A stretch of 64,000 nucleotides of DNA from Pseudomonas monsensis (GTDB lineage Bacteria; Pseudomonadota; Gammaproteobacteria; Pseudomonadales; Pseudomonadaceae), in assembly GCF_014268495.2 (NCBI RefSeq), contig NZ_CP077087.1, forward strand, positions 479,001 to 543,000. The letters run 5' to 3'. Positions 43,275 through 51,332 of this stretch are shown piece after piece; the first letter of the stretch is position 1; every line of letters begins with the position of its first letter. The notes under the pieces were generated by a model that worked only from the letters and a program-made list of their open reading frames with translations, did no database searches and was not told the origin of the DNA. Both the position numbers and the translations under genes were made by a program.

Positions 43275-44024
43275 TCAGGCGTGATTGAGGAACTTGCTGA
43301 GGAATTGTTGGGTGCGTTGTTCTTTCGGGTTGGCAAACAGCGCTTTGGCTTCACCCTGTTCGACGATCACACCCTTGTCGAAAAACACCACACGGTTGGC
43401 CACATCACGGGCGAAGCCCATTTCATGGGTGACAATCACCATGGTGCGTTTCTCCTCGGCAAGGCCGCGGATGGTCGCCAGTACTTCACCGACCAGTTCC
43501 GGATCGAGGGCCGAGGTCGGCTCGTCGAACAGGATCACTTCCGGCTCCATCGCCAGTGCCCGGGCAATTGCCACGCGCTGTTGCTGGCCGCCGGACAGAC
43601 GACGCGGGTAAGCGTCTTCCTTACCGGAGAGACCGACCTTGGCCAGCAGCTTCATGCCCAGGGCAATGGCTTGCTCGCGCGGCATCTTCTTGACCACGAT
43701 CGGCCCTTCGATGACGTTTTCCAGAGCGGTGCGATGGGGGAACAGGTTGAAGTTCTGGAACACGAAGCCCACGTGCTGGCGCAGGGTGCGCACCAGGCTT
43801 TGCTGCTGGCTCAGCGGGCGGCTGGTATCGACTTCGATAGCGCCGACCTTGATCCGGCCGCTGGTGGGTTCCTCAAGGAAGTTCAGGCAGCGCAGAAACG
43901 TGGTTTTCCCCGAACCGCTGGGGCCGATGATGGCCACGACTTCGCCTTCCTTGACCTCAAGATCGATGCCCTTGAGCACCTCTTGACCCTTGAACTGCTT
44001 TGTCAGTTTCTCTACGACAATCAT
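43275..44024 (-). CDS. tcyN: Cystine-type ABC transporter ATP-binding protein
   Basis: 249-residue ATPase: Walker A GPSGSGKTT, signature LSGGQQQRV, Walker B VILFDEPTSALDPE and IVTHEMGFARDV. It powers import of L-cystine and probably D-cystine, together with the permease and binding protein upstream. Minus-strand operon order: binding protein, permease, ATPase, with gaps or overlaps of only a few bases. The E. coli names TcyJ/TcyL/TcyN are used on the strength of the whole cluster, including the adjacent D-cysteine desulfhydrase gene. Confidence 0.88.
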   Translation of the reverse strand: MIVVEKLTKQFKGQEVLKGIDLEVKEGEVVAIIGPSGSGKTTFLRCLNFLEEPTSGRIKVGAIEVDTSRPLSQQQSLVRTLRQHVGFVFQNFNLFPHRTALENVIEGPIVVKKMPREQAIALGMKLLAKVGLSGKEDAYPRRLSGGQQQRVAIARALAMEPEVILFDEPTSALDPELVGEVLATIRGLAEEKRTMVIVTHEMGFARDVANRVVFFDKGVIVEQGEAKALFANPKEQRTQQFLSKFLNHA

Positions 44025-44028
44025 GGGG

Positions 44029-44694
44029 TCAGGACTCCTGGTCGTGCCGATTGGCCCGCTCTTCCAGCTTGTTCTGCAGGTGCGACAGCACCGTGGCCAG
44101 AATCCAGTAGATCAGCGCGGCGGCAAGATACATGGTGAAGACTTCGAACGTCCGGGCGGTAATCAGCTGCGCCTGACGGAACAGCTCCGGCACCTGAATG
44201 GTGGCGGCCAGTGCCGTGTCCTTGACCAGTGAAATAAAGCTGTTGCCCAGCGGCGGCAAGGCCGTGCGCATCGCTTGCGGCAGGATGGCCCGGCGCAGGG
44301 TCTGCGCGCGGGTCATGCCGATGCTCGCAGCCGCTTCCCATTGGCCGCGTTCGATCGAACCGATCGCGGCGCGCAGGATTTCACAGGCGTAAGCGGCCAT
44401 GTTCAGCGAGAAGCCGATCAGGGCCGCCGGCAGCGGATCCAGTTCCAGACCCATTTGCGGCAAGCCGTAATAGATCACGAACAATTGCACCAGCAACGGC
44501 GTGCCACGAAAGAACGACACGTAGATGCGGGCAATCCAGCTCACCAGTTTGAAGCGCGACAGGCGCATCAACGCCAGGCCAAAGCCCAGCAGCAAGCCGA
44601 AGAACATGCCGCCCAGGCTGAGGATGACTGTGTAATACGCGCCCTTGAGCAGGAAGGGCGCGGAATCCAGTGCGAGTTGGAAAGCTTCTTCCAT
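44029..44694 (-). CDS. tcyL: Cystine-type ABC transporter permease
   Basis: 221-residue inner-membrane permease of the HisM family (YVSFFRGTPLLVQLFVIYYG, EAAASIGMTRAQTLRRAILP). One permease gene only, so it acts as a homodimer. Its ATG overlaps the stop of the binding-protein gene by 1 bp (TAATG), and the ATPase starts 4 bp after its stop. Confidence 0.89.
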   Translation of the reverse strand: MEEAFQLALDSAPFLLKGAYYTVILSLGGMFFGLLLGFGLALMRLSRFKLVSWIARIYVSFFRGTPLLVQLFVIYYGLPQMGLELDPLPAALIGFSLNMAAYACEILRAAIGSIERGQWEAAASIGMTRAQTLRRAILPQAMRTALPPLGNSFISLVKDTALAATIQVPELFRQAQLITARTFEVFTMYLAAALIYWILATVLSHLQNKLEERANRHDQES

Positions 44695-45494
44695 TATTTC
44701 GTGACGTCAGCGTTGAAGTATTTCTCGGACAGTTTCTTCAGAGTGCCGTCGGCACGCAGATCGTCGAGGGCCTTGTTCACCGCTGCCAGCAGTTCCGGCT
44801 CGCCTTTGCGCAGGGCAATGCCGGACTCCTGACGGGAGAAGGCTTCACCTGCGGCGACGGTTTTCGGGGCTTTCTTGGCGTATTCCAGTGCGGCCAGACG
44901 GTCGATCAGGATGGCGTCGGTGCGACCGTTGTTCAGGTCGGCGAACTTGGTCGGATCATCGTCATAGGTGCGCACATCAGCGCCCGGCACGTTGGCGCGG
45001 ACCCACTGTTCATAGTTGGTGCCCAGGCCGACGCCGACTTTTTTGCCTTTCAGGTCGGCGGCTGTCTTGATGTTCAGCGCAGCTTCCTTGTCCTTCAGGA
45101 CCAATGCCTGAATCCCGGAAACGGTGTACGGCTCGGAGAAGTCATACTTCTTCTTGCGCTCGTCGGAGATGGTCACTTGGTTGACCACTACGTCCAGGCG
45201 CTTGGACTCCAGTGCGGCAAGGATGCCGTCCCACTTGGTCGGTTGAATCTTGGCTTTGACGCCCAGCTTCTGCGCCAGTGCCTCGGAGAGTTCGACTTCG
45301 AAACCGGAGAGCTTGCCGTTCTCGTCGACGAAGCTGAACGGTGGGTAAGTGCCTTCCAGGCCGACGTTGATAACGCCTTTATCCTTGATCTGCTGCAGCT
45401 GTTCACCGGCTGTTGCCTGGCTGATCAGGCCGGCGCTCAGTGCAAGGCCCAGCGAACCTACCAGCAGATTGCGACGTAGTGCGGAAAAATTCAT
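44694..45494 (-). CDS. tcyJ: Cystine-binding periplasmic protein
   Basis: 266 residues with a signal peptide (about 1-29, ATA|GEQL). Family 3 amino-acid binding motifs: GVINVGLEGTYPPFSFVDEN, GFEVELSEALAQKLG, VVVNQVTISDERKKKYDFSE. The relative is E. coli FliY/TcyJ, which binds cystine. The protein itself contains no cysteine and no methionine beyond the initiator. It leads the operon, with a TTATTCCTTAA-type motif about 170 bp upstream. Confidence 0.9.
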   Translation of the reverse strand: MNFSALRRNLLVGSLGLALSAGLISQATAGEQLQQIKDKGVINVGLEGTYPPFSFVDENGKLSGFEVELSEALAQKLGVKAKIQPTKWDGILAALESKRLDVVVNQVTISDERKKKYDFSEPYTVSGIQALVLKDKEAALNIKTAADLKGKKVGVGLGTNYEQWVRANVPGADVRTYDDDPTKFADLNNGRTDAILIDRLAALEYAKKAPKTVAAGEAFSRQESGIALRKGEPELLAAVNKALDDLRADGTLKKLSEKYFNADVTK

Positions 45495-45665
45495 GACAAG
45501 CCCCTGTGTTTTCTTATGGAAGACGCTTAAGGAAAGTTGGCGAATTCGTGATTCGAGCGACTGCGGTATCGTGCCCTAAAGCAGCTTATGCGTCTCTGGC
45601 GAAATTCGCCTGCGGCGAGACTATATGATGGTTTGTTTAGACTTGAAAATACTTAATCTATAAAT

Positions 45666-45687
45666 TGTTATTCCTTAATCGAATATG
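45666..45687 (-). promoter_or_regulatory. Candidate sulfur-response operator of the cystine operon
   Basis: TGTTATTCCTTAATCGAATA plus TG: dyad TATTC-N7-GAATA, the clearest example of the motif in this window. It is about 170 bp before the tcyJ ATG, far for a direct activator site unless the leader is long. Confidence 0.55.
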
Positions 45688-45689
45688 GG

Positions 45690-46095
45690 TTTTGGGGCTT
45701 GGCGGCCTCTGGGCCGACCATGTTTTTGGGGTTTGGGTGTATATCCGTTTTTTTGGGGGGGCGGCTGGCGGTTTCGCCCTTACGGCGACTCACTTTTTTG
45801 ACAAACGCCTCAAAAAAGTAAGCAAAAAAAGGCTTGCCCCAGCGTTCGGCCCGCTCGCTAAGGCTCGGGGTTCCTTCGCTCCGGGATCCATCCGGGGGCA
45901 TCGCCTCCGGTTTGCTTCGCTGCACCTCCTCTCGATGTATGCGGCTTCGCCGCACGGCGCTGCGCGCCTGCCCCCCGGATGAATCCCTCCACTCAGCCTG
46001 CCGAAGGGGCCTGAAGATCAAGATCAAGAGCAGGCGAGCTGACACTCGGCCTATTGGGTGGTTCGGTCCTTGTGGGGGGCTTATTTCTTTCGGAG
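45690..46095. repeat. Long intergenic repeat-like element with a stem-loop
   Basis: No gene in 400 bp. It contains a 16-bp inverted repeat with one mismatch, GGGATCCATCCGGGGG at 45883-45898 and CCCCCGGATGAATCCC at 45972-45987, and runs such as GCTCGCTAAGGCTCGGGGTT, TCCGGTTTGCTTCGC and GCGGCTTCGCCGC that are characteristic of repetitive intergenic DNA in fluorescent pseudomonads. Small ORFs crossing it look accidental. Confidence 0.5.
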
Positions 46096-46127
46096 CTGCT
46101 GGGGGCTGCGATCTTTTTATCTTTCCG

Positions 46128-47132
46128 TTACAGAAAATCCTTATAGGCAAACAATGCCGGGGCGCCGCCGGTGTGCAGGAATATGATCGGGCCATCGTTG
46201 AAACGCTGGCGGCCGATGCCGTCCAGTAAACCGGCCATGGCTTTGCCGGTGTATACCGGGTCGAGCAGCAGGCCTTCCTGGCTTGCCAGCAGCTTCACCG
46301 CCGACAAGGTCCCGGCGTTTGGCTCGCCATAACGCGGGCCGAAGTATTCGTCCCACAACTCGACCTTGAAGTTCTCTGGCAATTTCACGCCTAACAGGTC
46401 CGCCGTGCGCTCGGCCAGCCCCTGCACTTTTGGGCGTTGATCTTCTTCGCTGCGCGAAACGGTCACGCCGATTACCGGCAGTTGCGGCAGGGCTTCGCTC
46501 AATGCCAGCGCCAGCCCGCTATGAGTTCCGGCGCTGCCCGAGGCCAGCACGACGGCGGCGAAATCGAGGCCGGTGTCCTTGATCTGTTCGGCCAGTTCCA
46601 GGCCGGCACGCACGTAGCCCAGCGCACCGAGGGCATTGGAGCCGCCGATTGGCACCAGATATGGTTTCTTGCCGTTGCTGCGCAGGCGCACCGCGAGGGC
46701 GGCCAGTTGTTCGTCGGCGTTGTCGAGGTTGTCGACCAGCTCGACCTTGGTGTCGAACAGATCCAGCAGCAGGCGATTGCCGTTACCCGTGTAGTTGCCG
46801 TCGTCGGTGCCCAGCGGATTTTCCAGCAGGGCCACGCAACCGAGGCCGAGTTTCGCCGCCAGCGCCGCAGTCTGGCGCACGTGGTTCGATTGCAGGGCGC
46901 CCGCGGTGATCAGCGTGTCGGCGCCTTGGGCGAGGGCATCGGCGGCGAGGTATTCGAGTTTGCGCAGCTTGTTGCCGCCCATGGCCAGCGGCGTCAAATC
47001 ATCGCGCTTGATGTACACGTCACGCCCGAGCCAGGCGGACAGGCGTTCGAGTTTTTCCAGTGGGGTCGGTTGACCGAGCAGGTTGAGGCGGTTGAAGCGT
47101 TCCAGCTGGTGTTTGATCGGTTGTGTGGACAT
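46128..47132 (-). CDS. dcyD: D-cysteine desulfhydrase
   Basis: 334-residue PLP enzyme of the tryptophan-synthase-beta fold that degrades D-cysteine to pyruvate, ammonia and sulfide. The PLP lysine is Lys55 in MGGNKLRKLEY; the glycine-rich phosphate-binding loop ASGSAGTHSGLALAL follows later. ACC-deaminase relatives have similar folds, but the context beside the cystine importer favours the desulfhydrase. The start at 47132 (MSTQPIKHQ) was chosen by family length; a longer frame would extend into the promoter shared with the serine acetyltransferase gene. It would let the cell use D-cystine as a sulfur source after import. Confidence 0.92.
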   Translation of the reverse strand: MSTQPIKHQLERFNRLNLLGQPTPLEKLERLSAWLGRDVYIKRDDLTPLAMGGNKLRKLEYLAADALAQGADTLITAGALQSNHVRQTAALAAKLGLGCVALLENPLGTDDGNYTGNGNRLLLDLFDTKVELVDNLDNADEQLAALAVRLRSNGKKPYLVPIGGSNALGALGYVRAGLELAEQIKDTGLDFAAVVLASGSAGTHSGLALALSEALPQLPVIGVTVSRSEEDQRPKVQGLAERTADLLGVKLPENFKVELWDEYFGPRYGEPNAGTLSAVKLLASQEGLLLDPVYTGKAMAGLLDGIGRQRFNDGPIIFLHTGGAPALFAYKDFL

Positions 47133-47322
47133 GGTTCCGTACTGGCGGAGGAAGATGGAAGGACTATAGGCACGCGGTTTTACCGGGGCAACCGTCAATC
47201 GCTTATAGCCAAACGTGCTTAGGCCAGCACTATCGGTTCTTAATTCGTCATCGTGGCCTTGCCGTAAAGTAGTCGCCGTTAACGCGGCCAGACCGTCCGG
47301 CCGCCCGTGAGGAGTCTTTACC

Positions 47323-48249
47323 GTGAGCGAGCGTTCCAGCCATTGGCAACTGCAGACCATCGTCAGCCAACTGCGCAGTGCGCGGGATCAGTGGCGTGCA
47401 CAAAATGGCCGGGCCTCCGGCGAGCAGGGTGGTCGCGAGTTGCCGTCCCGCGCGGCGATGGCGGAGATTCTCGAGGCGCTGTGTGGCGCATTGTTCCCGA
47501 TGCGCCTGGGGCCGGTGGATTTGCGTGAGGAGAGTGAAGACTTCTACGTCGGTCACACCCTCGACACGGCGCTGAATGCGCTGTTGGCGCAAGCCCGGCT
47601 GGAGTTGCGCTACGTCGCCCGGCACAGCGCGCAGGATGACCGCGACGTGGAGCAGCAGGCGATCCGCATTATTCAGGACTTCGCCCTGGCCTTGCCGGAC
47701 CTGCGCGCGTTGCTCGACACCGACGTATTGGCGGCCTATCACGGCGACCCGGCGGCGCGCAGCGTCGATGAAGTGCTGCTGTGCTATCCGGGAATTCTGG
47801 CGGTGATCCACCATCGTCTGGCGCACCATTTGTATCGCGCCGGGCTGCCGCTGCTGGCGCGGATCAGCGCGGAAATCGCGCATTCAGCGACGGGTATCGA
47901 CATTCACCCGGGCGCGCAGATTGGCCGCAGTTTTTTCATCGACCACGGCACGGGTGTGGTGATCGGCGAGACCGCGATCATTGGCGAACGCGTGCGGATC
48001 TATCAGGCGGTGACCCTGGGCGCCAAGCGCTTCCCGGCAGATGAAGACGGGCAGTTGCAGAAGGGCCATCCACGCCATCCGATTGTCGAGGACGACGTGG
48101 TGATTTACGCCGGGGCGACGATTCTCGGGCGGATCACCATTGGCAAGGGCTCGACCATCGGCGGCAACGTCTGGCTGACCCGCAGTGTGCCGGCGGGGTG
48201 CAATCTGACCCAGGCCAATCTGCAGCATGATGACGGGACGCAGAAGTAA
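47323..48249 (+). CDS. epsC: Serine O-acetyltransferase EpsC (CysE-like)
   Basis: 308 residues. It makes O-acetylserine, the carbon acceptor for sulfide in cysteine synthesis. The C-terminal half is a left-handed beta-helix of hexapeptide repeats (IDIHPGAQIGRSFFIDHGTG, IGETAIIGERVRIYQAV, GATILGRITIGKGSTIGGN) with the catalytic His of HGTGVVIGE. The start is GTG at 47323, with GAGGAG 8 nt upstream. It is divergent from dcyD (190 bp apart). The length matches the EpsC subgroup, which has an extended N-terminus. Confidence 0.92.
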   Translation: MSERSSHWQLQTIVSQLRSARDQWRAQNGRASGEQGGRELPSRAAMAEILEALCGALFPMRLGPVDLREESEDFYVGHTLDTALNALLAQARLELRYVARHSAQDDRDVEQQAIRIIQDFALALPDLRALLDTDVLAAYHGDPAARSVDEVLLCYPGILAVIHHRLAHHLYRAGLPLLARISAEIAHSATGIDIHPGAQIGRSFFIDHGTGVVIGETAIIGERVRIYQAVTLGAKRFPADEDGQLQKGHPRHPIVEDDVVIYAGATILGRITIGKGSTIGGNVWLTRSVPAGCNLTQANLQHDDGTQK

Positions 48250-48280
48250 GCTTCTGGAATTTGCTTCGCGGTTGCTGAGC

Positions 48281-48347
48281 TCTTCGCGAGCAAGCTCGCT
48301 CCCACCATGGAATGCAATTCGAATGTGGGAGCGAGCTTGCTCGCGAA
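48281..48347. repeat. REPIN, GAGCAAGCTCGCTCCCAC type
   Basis: Arms TTCGCGAGCAAGCTCGCTCC and its inverse with a 24-bp middle, 32 bp after the epsC stop. The 144 bp that follow to 48491 contain no gene. Confidence 0.85.
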
Positions 48348-48491
48348 TGGTTTTCAGACCGAATCGGGATAATGGCATTCAGCCAATTCTCCAGTGAACG
48401 AATCCCCTCAAACCAGCGTCATACCTCTCCTTGAGCTAGCGTAGGAAAACTACCGCTTGGCCGTGCGATTAGTCCTTAGCGCCCTATCCAT

Positions 48492-48521
48492 GTTTAACTT
48501 GAACGTTCATTCAAGTTAAAC
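48492..48521. promoter_or_regulatory. Palindromic operator upstream of the BCCT transporter, BetI-like
   Basis: A 30-bp palindrome: GTTTAACTTGAA and TTCAAGTTAAAC around CGTTCA. The central TTGAACGTTCA and the trailing TTCAA resemble the BetI operator as I recall it. About 90 bp before the betT ATG. BetI would repress in the absence of choline. TetR-type binding is plausible on symmetry alone. Confidence 0.65.
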
Positions 48522-48612
48522 CGGTGGTTCGCTGCCCGCTCACAACAGGAGGCTTGCCTTTGCTGAGTCCGATCATTTCAGCCACGTTTCAACCCCTCGA
48601 GGTGCACCGTTC

Positions 48613-50613
48613 ATGAGTGCATCGTCCACCCCCGCCAGCGGTCTGGTACGCATGAATCCGCCGGTGTTCTACTTCGCCGCGACGGTCATTCTGCTGTTTG
48701 GTCTCGTTGTCATTGCCATGCCGGAGCAGGCTGGAGCCTGGTTGCTGGCGGCACAAAACTGGGCGGCCAATACGGTCGGCTGGTATTACATGCTCGCGAT
48801 GACGCTGTATCTGGTCTTCGTGGTGGTCACCGCGTTATCCGGCTACGGCAAGATCAAACTCGGTGCCGACCACGACGAGCCCGAATTCAGTTACCTGTCC
48901 TGGGCCGGCATGCTGTTCGCTGCCGGGATCAGCATCACGCTGTTTTTCTTTTGCGTCTCGGAACCGCTGACCCACATGCTGCAACCGCCACAGGGCGAGG
49001 CCGGCACCGCCGAAGCGGCGCGGCAGGCGATGCAGATTCTGTTTCTGCACTGGGGCCTGCATGGCTGGGGCGTGTTTGCCTTCGTCGGCATGGCCCTCGC
49101 GTATTTTGCCTACCGGCATAACCTGCCGCTGGCGCTGCGCTCGGCGTTGTACCCGCTGATCGGCAAACGCATCAACGGCCCGATCGGCTATGCGGTGGAT
49201 GGCTTCGGCATCATCGCCACGGTGTTCGGCCTGGGTGCCGACATGGGTTTTGGTGTGCTGCACCTCAACTCCGGACTGGACTACCTGTTCGGCATCGCCC
49301 ATACCCAGTGGATTCAGGTCGGCCTGATCACACTGATGATGGGCGCGGCGATCATCGTTGCCGTTTCCGGTGTCGATAAAGGCGTGCGGGTCATGTCCGA
49401 CATCAACATGCTGCTGGCCTGTGCGCTGCTGCTGTTCGTGTTGTTCGCCGGCCCTACCCAGCACCTGCTCAACACCCTGATCCAGAACCTCGGCGATTAC
49501 CTCGGCGCCTTGCCGATGAAGAGTTTCGACCTCTACGCCTACGACAAGCCAAGCGACTGGCTCGGCGGCTGGACCGTGTTCTACTGGGCCTGGTGGATCG
49601 CGTGGTCGCCGTTCGTGGGCCTGTTCATTGCGCGGATTTCCCGTGGCCGGACCATCCGTGAATTCGTCTTCGGCGTGCTGCTGATTCCGCTCGGTTTCAC
49701 CCTGGCGTGGATGTCGATCTTCGGCAACAGCGCGCTGGATCAGGTGCTTAATCACGGCATGAGTGCGCTGGGCATGTCGGCCATCGACAACCCGTCGATG
49801 ACCCTGTACCTGCTGCTGGAAACCTACCCGTGGAGCAAGACCGTCATCGCCGTGACGGTGTTCATCAGCTTTGTGTTCTTCGTCACCTCGGCCGACTCCG
49901 GCACTGTGGTGCTCTCGACCCTGTCGGCCAAGGGTGGTAACCCCGATGAAGACGGGCCGAAATGGCTGCGGGTGTTCTGGGGCGCGATGACGGCGCTGAT
50001 CACCAGTGCGCTGCTGTTCTCCGGCAGCATTGATGCGCTGAAGTCGGCGGTGGTGCTGACCTCGTTGCCGTTCTCGTTGATCCTGCTGCTGATGATGTGG
50101 GGCCTGCACAAGGCGTTCTATCTGGAGTCGCAGAAACAGATCGCGCAACTGCATTCGCTGGCGCCGGTATCCGGTTCGCGGCGTGGCAAGGGTGGCTGGC
50201 GTCAGCGCCTGAGCCAGGCTGTGCACTTCCCGTCACGCGACGAGGTGTACCGCTTCATGGACACCACGGTGCGCCCGGCGATTGAGGAGGTGACGGCGGT
50301 GTTTGTCGAAAAAGGCCTGAACGTGGTCACTCAGCCAGATCCGGCGCATGACAACGTCAGCCTGGAAATCGGCCATGGCGAGTTGCATCCGTTCATCTAT
50401 CAAGTGCAGATGCGCGGCTATTTCACGCCGTCGTTTGCGCGCGGTGGCATGGGGTCCAAGCAACTCAACAACCGCCGCTACTACCGCGCTGAAGTGCACC
50501 TGAGCGAGGGCAGTCAGGACTATGATCTGGTGGGTTACACCAAGGAGCAGATCATCAACGACATCCTCGACCAGTACGAACGCCACATGCAGTTCCTGCA
50601 TCTGGTGCGTTGA
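48613..50613 (+). CDS. betT: BCCT-family choline transporter BetT
   Basis: 666-residue secondary transporter with twelve predicted membrane helices followed by a cytoplasmic C-terminal region of about 150 residues, as in E. coli BetT (677). The BCCT motif around helix 8 is FYWAWWIAWSPFVGLF. N-terminal order NPPVFYFAA, GWYYML, LSWAGMLFAAGI also matches BetT. It imports choline, a precursor of the osmoprotectant betaine. The ATG follows GAGGTG. No bet catabolic genes are nearby. The BetI-like palindrome upstream supports choline as substrate. Confidence 0.88.
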   Translation: MSASSTPASGLVRMNPPVFYFAATVILLFGLVVIAMPEQAGAWLLAAQNWAANTVGWYYMLAMTLYLVFVVVTALSGYGKIKLGADHDEPEFSYLSWAGMLFAAGISITLFFFCVSEPLTHMLQPPQGEAGTAEAARQAMQILFLHWGLHGWGVFAFVGMALAYFAYRHNLPLALRSALYPLIGKRINGPIGYAVDGFGIIATVFGLGADMGFGVLHLNSGLDYLFGIAHTQWIQVGLITLMMGAAIIVAVSGVDKGVRVMSDINMLLACALLLFVLFAGPTQHLLNTLIQNLGDYLGALPMKSFDLYAYDKPSDWLGGWTVFYWAWWIAWSPFVGLFIARISRGRTIREFVFGVLLIPLGFTLAWMSIFGNSALDQVLNHGMSALGMSAIDNPSMTLYLLLETYPWSKTVIAVTVFISFVFFVTSADSGTVVLSTLSAKGGNPDEDGPKWLRVFWGAMTALITSALLFSGSIDALKSAVVLTSLPFSLILLLMMWGLHKAFYLESQKQIAQLHSLAPVSGSRRGKGGWRQRLSQAVHFPSRDEVYRFMDTTVRPAIEEVTAVFVEKGLNVVTQPDPAHDNVSLEIGHGELHPFIYQVQMRGYFTPSFARGGMGSKQLNNRRYYRAEVHLSEGSQDYDLVGYTKEQIINDILDQYERHMQFLHLVR

Positions 50614-50637
50614 TCGTGAGCCGAGCGCCGGGACGTT

Positions 50638-50898
50638 TTACGACCCGGCGCTCAGCACCATGAACAACACCATCGCCGCCATCGGCACCCCGAACACCGC
50701 ACTGCCAATCGCTATTTCCGACCCCGGCGACTGCCCGGCATGCACCACCCCCACTGCGCCATTGATCACCGTCAACGCCAGCCACAGCGCGGCGAAGCCG
50801 TAGGCCATGGTCTGCCGACTGAAGCCAACACGCTCGCCGATGTAGAGCATCAGGGCGAGCAGGACCAGGCCGAAGAAAATGATGATGGCGGTGTGCAT
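50638..50898 (-). CDS. Small inner-membrane protein of unknown function
   Basis: 86 residues with three hydrophobic segments (about 2-18, 29-50 and 63-84). The start at 50898 (MHTAIIIFFGL) is taken as real; a longer frame runs into the REP region. It is convergent with betT, 24 bp away. No known family recognised; it looks like a small membrane protein of pseudomonads. Ribosome-binding site weak. Confidence 0.6.
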   Translation of the reverse strand: MHTAIIIFFGLVLLALMLYIGERVGFSRQTMAYGFAALWLALTVINGAVGVVHAGQSPGSEIAIGSAVFGVPMAAMVLFMVLSAGS

Positions 50899-50940
50899 GG
50901 CGGGTTCTGCCTGGTAGATGGATTTCGCCTGATGGACCTC

Positions 50941-51032
50941 TATCGCGAGCAGGCTCACTCCTGCAGTGAACGCGGCTGCGCACAAATCCTGTGGCCAACC
51001 GCATTCCTTGTAGGAGTGAGCCTGCTCGCGAC
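50941..51032. repeat. REPIN, GAGCAGGCTCACTCCTGCA type
   Basis: Left arm TATCGCGAGCAGGCTCACTC and right arm GGAGTGAGCCTGCTCGCGA around about 50 bp. Same subtype as 35032. Confidence 0.82.
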
Positions 51033-51086
51033 AGGGCCACCTCGGTGCCCTTTAGAGCATAGCCAATCCAGCCCCCGCCAACTTCA

Positions 51087-51332
51087 TCAGGTGCTCTCGC
51101 GCTCGATCACCTTGCACTGCAATAAATTCAGGCGCTGCACATCATCACTCGGCAACACCCCAAGGCTTTCCAATACCCGCGTTGCCGCCAGCACGCCGAT
51201 TTCCAGTGCCGGCGGTTTGATCGTGCTCAGGCTCGGTAACAGCATCTCGGCGAACGGGTAATCACCGAAGCCGAGTACAGCGCAGTCTTCGGGGATCTTG
51301 AGGCCGGCGCGTTGCCCGGCGAGCAGGCCACC
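51087..51332 (-). pseudogene. LacI-family regulator, C-terminal remnant
   Basis: The last 80 or so codons of a LacI/GntR-type repressor, from GGLLAGQRAGLKIPEDCAVL through GFGDYPFAEMLLPSL and LEIGVLAATRVLESLG to the stop at 51087. The preceding residues, including the whole helix-turn-helix and most of the sugar-binding domain (about 250 residues), are missing: the frame runs at about 51330 into DNA that codes for a flavin monooxygenase on the other strand. See the pseudogene at 51327 and the matching finding. It was probably a divergent partner of that gene before a deletion. Confidence 0.72.

Noticed and set aside
43016..43354. 112-residue ORF on the minus strand overlapping the cystine ATPase gene
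   Set aside because: It lies in AT-rich intergenic DNA, overlaps the start-distal end of a clear gene in another frame, and has no ribosome-binding site.
45665..45982. 105-residue ORF on the plus strand in the tcyJ-dcyD gap
   Set aside because: It runs through repeat-like palindromes, has no ribosome-binding site and no recognisable protein features.
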